DNA of 64,000 nt. Source: Anisus vortex. Taxonomy: Eukaryota; Mollusca; Gastropoda; Planorbidae. How positions within the stretch are numbered: the stretch's first letter is position 1; every line of letters begins with the position of its first letter. The translations under genes were made by a program, and so were the position numbers. The notes below the pieces were generated by a model. It was not told where the DNA came from. It did not search any database and saw only the letters and a list, made by a program, of their open reading frames with translations. Of this stretch, positions 23,701 to 34,063 are shown in pieces. The DNA is taken from positions 26,687,731-26,751,730 of the forward strand of contig OX421500.1 in the NCBI GenBank assembly GCA_949126835.1. Reading direction: 5' to 3'.

Positions 23701-26700
23701 TGATTGTAATGTTAGGTCTGATTGTAATGTTAGGTCTGATTGTAATGTGATACCTGATGGTAATGTTAGGTCTCATTGTAATGTTAGGTCTCATTGTAAT
23801 GTTAGGTCTGATTGTAATGTTAGGTCTCATTGTAATGTTAGGTCTGATTGTAATGTCAGGTCTGATTGTAATGTTATACCTGATGGTAATGTTAGGTCTG
23901 ATTGTAATATTAGGTCTGTTTGTAATAATAGGTCTCATTGTAATGTTAGGTCTGATTGTAATGTTAGGTCTGATTGTAATGTTAGGTCTGATTGTAATGT
24001 TAGGTCTGATTGTAATGTTATACCTGATGGTAATGTTAGGTCTCATTGTAATGTTAGGTCTGATTGTAATGTTATACCTGATGGTAATGTTAGGTCTGAT
24101 TGTAATGTTTGGTCTGATTGTAATGTTATACCTGATGGTAATGTTAGGTCTCATTGTAATGTTAGGTCTCATTGTAATGTTAGGTCTGATTGTAATGTTA
24201 GGTCTCATTGTAATGTTAGGTCTGATTGTAATGTTAGGTCTGATTGTAATGTTATACCTGATGGTAATGTTAGGTCTGATTGTAATGTTAGGTCTGATTG
24301 TAACTTTACGTCTAATTGTAATAATAGGTCTCATTGTAATGTTAGGTCTGATTGTAATGTTAGGTCTGATTGTAATGTTATACCTGATGGTAATGTTAGT
24401 TCTGATTGTAATGTCAGGTCTGATTGTAATGTTAGGTCTGATTGTAATGTTATACCTGATGGTAATGTTAGGTCTGATTGTAATGTTAGGTCTGATTATA
24501 ATGTTAGGTCTGCTTGTAATGTTATACCTGATGGTAATGTTAGGTCTGATTGTAATGTTATACCTGATGGTAATGTTAGGTCTGATTGTAATGTTAGGTC
24601 TGCTTGTAATGTTATACCTGATGGTAATGTTAGGTCTGATTTTAATGTTATACCTGATGGTAATGTTATACCTGATGGTAATGTTAGGTCTGATTGTAAT
24701 GTTAGGTCTGATTGTAATGTTAGGTCTGCTTGTAATGTTAGGTCTGATTGTAATATTAGGTCTGATTGTAATGTGAAGTCTGATTGTAATGTTATACCTG
24801 ATGGTAATGTTAAGTCTGATTGTAATGTTAGGTCTGATTGTAATGTTAGGTCTGCTTGTAACAATAGGTCTGATTGTAATGTTAGGTCTGATTGTAATGT
24901 TAGGTCTGCTTGTAATGTTAGGTCTGATTGTAATGTTAGGTCGGATTGTAATGTTAGGTCTGATTGTAATGTGAAGTCTGAATGTAATGTTATACCTGAT
25001 TGTAATGTTAGGTCTGATTGTAATGTTATACCTGATTGTAATGTTAGGTCTGATTGTAATGTTAGGTCTGATTGTAATGTTAGGTCTGCTTGTAATGTTA
25101 GGTCTGATTGTAATGTTAGGTCTGATTGTAATGTGAAGTCTGATTGTAATGTTATACCTGATGGTAATGTTAGGTCTGATTGTAATGTTAGGTCTGATTG
25201 TAATGTTAGGTCTGCTTGTAATTTTAGGTCTGATTGTAATTTTAAGTCTGATTGTAATGTGAGGTCTGATTGTAATCATATACCTGATGGTAATGTTAGG
25301 TCTGATTATAATGTTATACCTGATGGTAATGTTAGGTCTGATTGTAATGTTAGGTCTGATTGTAATGTTAGGTCTGATTGTAATGTCATGTCTGATTGTA
25401 ATGTTATGCCTGATGGTAATGTTAGGTCAGATTGTAATGTGATGTCTGATTGTAATGTTAGGGCTGATTGTTATGTTAGGTCTGATTGTAATGTGAAGTC
25501 TGATTGTAATGGTATACCTGATGGTAATGTTAGGTCTGATTGTAATGTTATACCTAATGGTAATGTTAGGTTTGATTGTAATGTTAGGTCTGATTGTAAT
25601 GTTATACCTGATGGTAATGTTAAGTTTGATTGTAATGTTAGGTCTGATTGTAATGTTATACCTGATGGTAATGTTAGGTTTGATTGTAATGTTAGGTCTG
25701 ATTGTAATGTGAAGTCTGATTGTAATGTTAGGTCTGATTGTAATGTTAGGTCTGATGGTAATGTTAGGTCTGATTGTAATGTTAGGCCTGATTGTAATGT
25801 CAGGTCTGATGGTAATGTTAGGTATGATTGTAATGTTAGGTCTGATTGTAATGTGAAGTCTGATTGTAATGTTATACCTGATTGTAATGTTAGGTCTCAT
25901 TGTAATGTTAGGTCTGATTGTAATGTTAGGTTTGATTGTAATTTCATGTCTGATTGTAATGTTAGGTCTGATGGTAATGTTAGGTCTGATTGTAATGTGA
26001 AATCTGATGGTAATGTCAGGTCTGATTGTAATGTTAGGTCTGATGGTAATGTTAGGTCTGATTGTAATGTTAGGCCTGATTGTAATGTCAGGTCTGATGG
26101 TAATGTTAGGTATGATTGTAATGTTAGGTCTGATTGTAATGTGAAGTCTGATTGTAATGTTATACCTGATTGTAATGTTAGGTCTCATTGTAATGTTAGG
26201 TCTGATTGTAATGTTAGGTTTGATTGTAATTTCATGTCTGATTGTAATGTTAGGTCTGATGGTAATGTTAGGTCTGATTGTAATGTTAGGCCTGATTGTG
26301 ATGTCAGGTCTGATTGTAATGTTAGGTCTGATTGTAATGTGAAGTCTGATTGTAATGTGAAGTCTGATTGTAATGTTATACCTGATTGTAATGTTAGGTC
26401 TCATTGTAATGTTAGGTCTGATTTTAATGTTAGGTCTGATTGTAATGTCAGGTCTGATTGTAATGTTAGGTCTGATTGTAATGTGAAGTCTGATTGTAAT
26501 GTTATACCTGATTGTAATGTTAGGTCTCATTGTAATGTTAGGTCTGATTGTAATGTTAGGTCTGATTGTAATGTTCTACCTGATGGTAATGTTAGGTCTG
26601 ATTGTAATGTGAAGTCTGATGGTAATGTCAGGTCTGATTGTAATGTTAGGCCTGATTGTAATGTCAGGTCTGATTGTAATGTTAGGTCTGATTGTAATGT

Positions 26701-26945
26701 GAAGTCTGATTGTAATGTTATACCTGATTGTAATGTTAGGTCTCATTGTAATGTTAGGTCTGATTGTAATGTTAGGTCTGATTGTAATGTTCTACCTGAT
26801 GGTAATGTTAGGTCTGATTGTAATGTTATACCTGATTGTAATGTGAGGTCTTATTGTAATGTTAGTCTGATTGTAATGTTATACCTGATTGTAATGTTAG
26901 GTCTCATTGTAATGTTAGGTCTGATTGTCATGATAGGCCAGATTG
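20763..26945. repeat. 18-bp satellite array, 6.2 kb, with higher-order structure
   Basis: About 343 tandem units of GTTAGGTCTGATTGTAAT. The main variant is GTTATACCTGATGGTAAT; others include GTCAGG, TAATAATAGG, CTTTAGG and GGTCTCATTG forms. All length changes are multiples of 18 until a single-base deletion near 26868. Two frames on each strand lack stops in the unit, which creates overlapping ORFs of 1,518 codons (plus, 22433-26989) and 1,533 codons (minus, 25279-20678). I do not regard these as genes. Marker variants recur at 1314 and 1206 bp (see findings). A diverged zone from about 25.3 kb has its own 288-bp period. Confidence 0.97.
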
Positions 26946-26999
26946 TAATGGCAGACTTCATTTTAAACGATCGGACAGATTGTAGATAGATATAAGAAT

Positions 27000-28030
27000 C
27001 GTAGGCGCATATGTTACAATCAGCTAGTTTTCAGAAATACTAAATTAATTTAAATCGTCGTATTGTGTACGTATGATTGCTACATTCCACTTGCCTTAAG
27101 AGAAGTATCCACAAACCGTTGAATGTTGCATTACTCTTATATTTTACAAGTTGAAACTTAATAATTCGATAACAAAAGTAAATTAGTTTACCACCAATAG
27201 TCTAGTACAATTTAAAATATATTTACCTTGCGCCCAAGATTAAAAAAAATTTTTTTTAACGAATTTGAACATGTTCAAATGTCGGTCATAAAAATCTTTT
27301 TTAACTTTGTTAGTGCACTTCTACGAATAATTTTTTTTAAATATTGAAAAATATTTATCTCAAAATAATATCGTAGATATAATCAATTCAATACCATCTC
27401 GCTGCAACCATTCCAACAATTCAACTCGCTTTTTACAACATTGCGGAATTTTCTTTACTGCAGATAAGAAAAACAACAACAAACCTTGGAACTAAATCAA
27501 AGACTTGAGGCATCCATCGATAAACCAGCTCACCTTTGCGTAATTAAATCAAGCTATTATAGTATAATCCTTTATGTTTTCTCAACAACAAAGTAATCTA
27601 CACTATTAATCTTTGTGCGCTTGGCGTCTGAAGTTCGTTGCGGGAATTCCCTAATTGTCAAAAGTGATGCAGTCAATCGCCAAGATTCTTTTAGATCTCT
27701 GGCATCTGATATGGAGATGTGCTGCTTTAAAAAAAAAAATAACACAAATGTAAACAAATAGTAAATGGTAAACCACATAAGACATATACTTCTTTAAGTA
27801 TGAAATAAACGTTTGATGAAGTCCTACCATTATATATTCTAAGAGTATACGCGATTATGCCTTATAGTTATGTAAGCTTATTCGTTGCTTAGGGAATAAC
27901 TACGCATAATATTAGTAGTATCATTATAAAACAAAAAGGTAACTACATTGGGCTTTTGCATTCACGTGACCACAATCATGTAACTTTAAGGTTGCTTACA
28001 GCTACTTGCCCATTTTTGCCATTTCTTCAT
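27000..28030. other. non-coding stretch, no gene seen
   Basis: AT-rich. A 68-codon minus-strand open stretch at 27572-27778 has no recognisable domain. Confidence 0.4.
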
Positions 28031-28039
28031 GTACGCTTA

Positions 28040-28215
28040 ACATTCACCTATCCCATAACCCGAGTGAGGGTAGTTGGGGCACAATTTTTCTGACATTTGG
28101 ATGATTTTATGCCATTTGTCTCGGTCCTGCGCCGCCCTCTGGGAGTCTGCAAGAGACAAGCCGGTCCACTCCTTGATGCCATCATCCCATCGTCTCTTCT
28201 GTCTGCCTCTCTCTC
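28040..28215 (-). mobile_element. non-LTR retrotransposon C-terminal fragment (minus)
   Basis: Minus-strand translation across about 28180-28075 gives a stretch with E-W-T-G-L-S-L followed by A-A-Q-D-R-D-K-W. This matches the conserved tail (GLS...A..DR..WR) at the end of many endonuclease-reverse-transcriptase ORFs. No upstream RT is present on this strand, so it is an isolated 3' relic. Confidence 0.6.
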
Positions 28216-28287
28216 TCTTCCGCCCTGTTTTGGTGCCCTGCAGGCTTACATTAGTTTTTTTTTACAAAGTGGTTAAAATATATTATT

Positions 28288-28335
28288 CTAGACCAGGCAT
28301 CGGCAACCCACGGCACGCGTGAGAAACTAGGACTG
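28288..28335 (+). mobile_element. hAT-type terminus relic
   Basis: CAGGCATCGGCAACCCACGG resembles the terminus CAGGGGTCGGCAACC at 63513. The partner end was not found. Confidence 0.4.
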
Positions 28336-28499
28336 ATCGGAAGCGTTGTTACGTCATTGGTGTGGAGAGTGTGTGAAGAGCGTACGGGGAGTTGGCCTAT
28401 ATTTAGAGTGTGTGGATTTGGACTTGGTACCCATATTTGAATATCTACATCTACATGTGAATAACATATTACATTAATACGTCGACAAATTTCACCCCC

Positions 28500-29160
28500 T
28501 CTCTAGTCTAGACCTCACTCTCCCTTTCTCTCTCTCCACCTCTCTCTCCACCTCTCTCTCATACTATCTTTCTCTCACTGTCCCTCTTACTCTCTCTAAC
28601 TTTCTCTTAATCTCTTTTTTTCTTTCTTACTCTCTCACATCATCTTTCTTACTCTCTCACATCATCTTTCTTACTCTCCTCACATCATCTTTCTTACTCT
28701 CTCACATCATCTTTCTTACTCTCTCACATCATCTTTCTTACTCTCTCACATCATCTTTCTTACTCTCTCACATCATCTTTCTTACTCTCTCACATCATCT
28801 TTCTTACTCTACTGATCTTTCCTTACTCTTTCGATCCTGAGTCCTCTATTTTTTTCCACTCTCTCTCTCTCTTTCTCACTCTCTTTCTCTCTCATTCTCT
28901 CACACTCTCACATCCTCTCTTCGTATCTCTCTCTTTCTTTCTCTCTCACTCCTCTTCTTCTCACTTTTTCTTACTCTATCTCACCATCTATACCTCTCAC
29001 ATTCTCTCTTACTTTCTGTCTCTCCCAATCACCGTCACTCTCCCTTTCTCCTTCCCCTTCTCTCTGTATCACTCTCTCTCCCTCCCCGCTCCCTCTCAAT
29101 CTCTGTTAATCGTTTCCTTCCTCCCTCTCTTTCTCACCCTCTCTCTCTCTCTCTCTATTC
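28500..29160 (+). repeat. CT-rich simple sequence with 22-bp minisatellite core
   Basis: Polypyrimidine tract. At about 28627-28808 the unit TTACTCTCTCACATCATC+TTTC repeats every 22 bp, about eight times. The rest is degenerate TCTCTC. Confidence 0.95.
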
Positions 29161-29214
29161 CTTTCTTTTACTCATCCACATTGTTTGTATCCATGATTTT
29201 GAAGGATCTATTGA

Positions 29215-29640
29215 CGTCTTATTGATTATGCATTCATGGTGAACCTAAAAGTTCATATTGTACCAACATTGCCGGTAATATTCGTTCATTTACTAACAAA
29301 ACATGTCTTTGTGCTGCGTTACTGGTTGTACTGCGAGTAAGCAAAGATGTAGAGGATACAATTTTATTTCATTTCCAAAAGATGTTGCCGAAATAAAACG
29401 ATGGTTTGTGTCAGAGGTACAGAATCATCTATTGTTTTCCCCAAACGTATTGCTTGTTGTAAATAAAAAAATGTTTTTAAGTATCTATATATTATGTTTT
29501 TTGATTGCCAAGAACTGTTACTCTTGACTACTTAAAGAAAACAACAAATAAATATCACTTAAAGCGACTAACTATTCTTGTAGCCTCTGGCCTCTGTATA
29601 TTTATAAAAGACCAGAACTAGACGTCGAAGTTGTAATAAA
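29215..29640 (+). mobile_element. THAP-bearing DNA transposon, non-autonomous, copy 3
   Basis: The left end, AT+TGACGTCTTATTGATTATGC then GTGAACCTAAAAG, is a diverged version of the 4785 terminus. The exon at 29303 follows, and a block with TATTCTTGTAGCC (29570-29590) and ATATTTATAAAAGACCAGAA is shared with copies 1, 2 and 4. The right end is not preserved well enough to place exactly. Confidence 0.65.
29303..29527 (+). pseudogene. THAP-domain exon (best preserved copy)
   Basis: Begins with Cys at residues 4, 5 and 9, followed about 20 residues later by I-S-F-P-K-D and K-R-W, the N-terminal half of a THAP domain. The open frame runs 74 codons, but the later part is probably intron or non-coding: a Lys-rich then Leu/Ile-rich stretch with no distal Cys-x2-His. 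Of the THAP exons in the window this has the cleanest frame. THAP modules bind transposon ends in P-type transposases. Confidence 0.65.
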
Positions 29641-29704
29641 TAGTCATTAACCAGCAAAACTATACTATATTGCAGATAAATAGATGCATTCAGTGGTAAT
29701 TGTG

Positions 29705-29890
29705 ATTTTATCTTATCTTATACATTACATACGCTCCTTCTATAAATAAGATTATTGCGTCCTACGCTCATCCGTGGTCCGAGTCTAGTCTTACAACTTT
29801 ATTAATGTTTTAAATGATGTTAAGTTACTGGTTTTCCTGGTTGTTCAAGCAACCCATTAATGCCCGCTTTTCTTCTCAATGGAATTAATC
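29705..29890 (-). mobile_element. LINE 3' terminus, copy 4 (minus)
   Basis: Reverse complement matches 16665-16825: ATAGAAGGAGCGT, then the TAAGATAAGAT tail and the AACATCATTTAAAAC box. It is a 5'-truncated insertion that preserves the exact 3' tail. Confidence 0.8.
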
Positions 29891-30665
29891 TACTGAAATT
29901 AATACCTAATATTTCATATGTCAGAGTCATTGAATAGGTTAAAGGTTATATTTGTAAACCAATCTTGAGATTTAATAAATACTATTGTCATTACACTAAA
30001 AATAAAATACCGGCTCACACAAAATAAAAAACAAGGAAAAAAAACGTTATAAATGATCCTGATTCATTAACTATATAGACATGAAGCAGAAGGGGACATT
30101 TTGTGACATCCATATCCAATTTCAGCTACAGAACTTGACAAATTTATAGACGTATCAATATTAAATCAACGTTGTTTTGATATTCAGATGTGCAACATAG
30201 GCTAGTGAGGGCGATACCAAATTTTTAAGGGGGTGTACAACATTCAAAGCATAAACATAAGCCAGTTCATGAACAACAACAAAAAAAACAACAACAAAAA
30301 ACAACAACATTTTGTGAAGACTTTAGATTAAAGATTGAAAACTACAGACTTCTAATTCTTCTTTGTCAGTTATTTTACTTTAGCAATTGAAATTAGTATT
30401 ATTAGTGTACTTAAAAAGTTGATCACATTGAATATATATTTTAAAAACTAAGTTGTACTGCATTGGTTAATGAAATCAGAACGTGTTTGATGTCATAGCG
30501 GCTGGAAGATACAAACACAGGCGAGAGTCGAGAGTATTTTTTGAGTTTTTTAAACTTCATTAATATTTGTTTCCCCTGCCAAGCGTCTGGTTTCTTTGAC
30601 AACAACTGAGCCATCAGGGTTATCTTCCCCTGTCTAGGTATAAGGCAAGGGATCAATTTTACTTC
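29890..30665. other. non-coding stretch
   Basis: AT-rich with ACAACAA runs near 30272-30310. No gene seen. Confidence 0.4.
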
Positions 30666-30671
30666 ACAAAA

Positions 30672-30673
30672 AC

Positions 30674-30719
<46 letters not shown>

Positions 30720-30810
30720 TTATCTATCTATTTTTCTATCTATCCATCTCTCTCTTTATATCTATCTATCTATCTATCCATCTCTCTCTCTCTCTATATA
30801 TATATATCTG

Positions 30811-30900
<90 letters not shown>

Positions 30901-31123
30901 ACTTTCTATCTATCTCTCTATCTATCTCTCTATCTATCTATTTATCTATTTATCTATTTATCTATTTATCTATCTATTTATCTATTTATCTATTTATCTA
31001 TTTATCTATCTATCTATCCATCTCTCTCTCTCTCTCGCTCTATCTATTTATCAATCTATTTATCTATCTATCTATCCATCTCTCTCTCTCTCTCTTTCTA
31101 TCTATCTATACATCTATCTAGCA

Positions 31124-31161
<38 letters not shown>

Positions 31162-31517
31162 GCATCTGTCTATCTATCTATCTATCTTGAATATATCTAT
31201 CTATCTATCTGTCTATATATCTTTCTATCTATCTGTCTACAAACCTATCTGTCTATCTATCTATCTATCTTGAATATATCTATCTATCTATCTGTCTATA
31301 TATCTTTCTATCTATCTGTCTACAAACCTATCTATCTATCTATATGTCTATCTATCTAACATCTGTCTATCTAGCAGCTATCTATCTACCTGTCTGTCTG
31401 CTTTTCTGTTTGTAAATCAACTAATCTATCGATCTCCGTATATATCAATTAGTTTCTATGCCTGTCACTACCTACCTATAAAATACTATATACCTTTCAG
31501 TCACTCTATTCTACTCG

Positions 31518-31560
<43 letters not shown>
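30672..31560 (+). repeat. (TATC)n / GATA-type and CT microsatellite block
   Basis: About 890 bp of CTAT tetranucleotides with TTTATCTA, CATCTCTCTC and TATATA interludes. A composite unit of about 75 bp (containing CTTGAATATATC and CTGTCTACAAACC) is duplicated at about 31180-31255 and 31270-31330. It ends with a CT run at 31520-31558. Confidence 0.97.
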
Positions 31561-31561
<1 letters not shown>

Positions 31562-32159
31562 ATACCTACCTACATACATACAGGCAGACATACATACATA
31601 CATATATAAATACATAAAGAGAAAGAGGCAGACAGACAGACATACTGAACCACATACTGAAAGACAGGTAGACGAGTGTATAATTGTACATGTACAGTGT
31701 ACAGTGCCAGTTTTCCACCCAATATTACCACACCATGTGACTCTATCATAACTTAATGTGTTTGGTTCAGCGAATTATTTCAAGTATCTTCTCACCCTCC
31801 ACACTCACCTATGTTTATCAAAGAAGAATTCCTTTCAATTCATTTTCTTCTCGAGAGGCGCTCGGTCATCGAGTGTGTTAGCTGAATTAGAAAAAAAAAC
31901 AACAACCAAACATCACCACATATTATTAAAATACTTACATCTTAACCCACCATACATCTGTCCCTTCCCACAATCCTCCACTCCGTGATTACACCAGATC
32001 CCTTCTCTACTCTGTGATGGTTTACTCTAAAATACAAATATATAAATGTAAAAAATTGAGGGGAAAATGTCGATACGTATGAATTAAAATTCGTATAGCA
32101 AAATGTTTTACATAGGTTTGGATTGGATAAAAACGTTTTTTTTTTTGTGGAATAAAAGA

Positions 32160-33420
32160 AGCAAAAACAAACACAAACATAAAAACCAAAATAACAACTA
32201 GTACAAACAACAAACACAAAAGAACTATTATAACATCAAACAACAAACACAAAATAACTATTATAACATCAAACAAAAAACACAAAATAACTATTATAAC
32301 ATCAAACAACAAACACAAAATAACTATTATAACATCAAACAAAAAACACAAAATAACTATTATAACATCAAACAACAAACACAAAATAACTATTATAACA
32401 TCAAACAACAAACACAAAATAACTATTATAACATCCAACAACAAACACAAAATAACTATTATAACATCAAACAACAAACACAAAATAACTATTATAACAT
32501 CAAACAAAAAACACAAAATAACTATTATAACATCAAACAACAAACACAAAATAACTATTATAACATCAAACAAAAAACACAAAATAACTATTATAACATC
32601 AAACAACAAACACAAAATAACTATTATAACATCAAACAAAAAACACAAAATAACTATTATAACATCAAACAACAAACACAAAATAACTATTATAACATCC
32701 AACAACAAACACAAAATAACTATTATAACATCAACAACAAACACAAAATAACTATTTAACATCAAACAACAAACACAAAATAACTATTATAACATCAACA
32801 ACAAACACTAAATAACTATTATAACATCAAACAACAAAAACACAAAATAACTATTACAAACACAAAAAACTATTACAAACACAAAATAACCATTATAACA
32901 TCAAACAACAAACACAAAATAACTATTATAACATGAAACAACAAACACAAAATAACTATTATGACATCAAACAACAAACACAAAATAACTATTACAAACA
33001 CAAAATAACTATTACAAACAAAAAATAACTATTATAACATCAAACAACAAAAAAAACAAACTATTATAACATCAAACAACAAACACAAAATAACTATTAC
33101 AAACACAAATTACTATTCAAAACACAAAATAACTATTATAATATCAAACAACAAACACAAAATAACTATTATAACATCAAACAACAAACACAAAATAACT
33201 ATTACAAACACAAAATAACTATTACAAACACAAAATAACTATTATAACATCAAACAACAAACACAAAATAACTATTACAAACACAAAATAACTATTATAA
33301 CATCAAACAACAAACACATAATAACTATTACAAACACAAAATAACTATTATAACATCAAACAACAAAAACAAAATAACAACCACATCAAACAACAAACAA
33401 CAAAATAACAACTACAAACA
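32160..33420. repeat. 33-bp minisatellite (CAAACAACAAACACAAAATA type)
   Basis: The unit ATCAAACAACAAACACAAAA+TAACTATTATAAC repeats with an exact 33-bp period from about 32232 to 32800. It then degenerates into shorter AACTATTACAAACACAAAAT units. The 33-bp period keeps a minus-strand frame open (a 247-codon Val/Ile/Leu/Cys repeat), which is an artefact. Confidence 0.95.
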
Positions 33421-34047
33421 TTTGTTCTACTTCAATGCTTATCTCTATTCGCTTCTAATATTTGCATCACTAATCTCTAAAACACTGTTAAGTATAATGG
33501 ATAGTGACATCTTAAGTGCCCTATTAATTCCCAGAATAATTGTAGGGATAACCTCAGCATTCTTTTTTTTTTACCACCAGGACTTCTCTTGAGCCTGATT
33601 AATCTGATTTACCGGATTATAGCTGTTAGTAACATAATAAATATACAGACCGTGAAAACCATAGTTAAAAATATAACACTCTACTTAAAGACCACTTATC
33701 ATTGTAAATTATTGTTTAGTAGAGCTAGTTGAATTTATTTCGCTTTTAGTGTGTAGCATACAAACATTTTAAATAGTAGATGGATAGAGAAATAGGTAGC
33801 TAGATGGAAGACAGACTTAAAAACAGAGATTGACAGAGACATATTATATAGATATAATATAAATAGATGATAGGTGGATGGTTTGTTGGAGGGCTGGTTC
33901 GATATGTATAGAGATATTTGTCAAATGTATGGCTGTATTGATATTTGGATGGTTGGTTAGATGACTAGGAGAGTGTATAATATATTGGTATTTAGATATA
34001 TACGCGCATTGATAGACAATTAGATAGTTATTATAACACTATTATGT
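33421..34047. other. region upstream of the GPCR exon, no exon identified
   Basis: AT-rich. It should be intron if the receptor's N-terminus is in an earlier exon. I could not place such an exon. Confidence 0.4.
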
Positions 34048-34063
34048 TCGCTCTACTTCACAG

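Noticed and set aside
20678..25279. 1,533-codon minus-strand ORF and 1,518-codon plus-strand ORF as genes
   Set aside because: Both lie wholly in the 18-bp array, overlap on opposite strands and owe their openness to a stop-free unit of length divisible by three. No non-repeat coding sequence, splice or poly(A) context.
20763..26945. Arthropod-type TTAGG telomere repeat
   Set aside because: TTAGG occurs within the 18-bp unit only by chance; the unit is not a TTAGG multimer and the array is interstitial.
32022..32765. 247-codon hydrophobic minus-strand ORF resembling a membrane protein
   Set aside because: A 33-bp repeat read in a stop-free frame; the hydrophobic Val/Ile/Leu pattern reflects A-rich complement codons.
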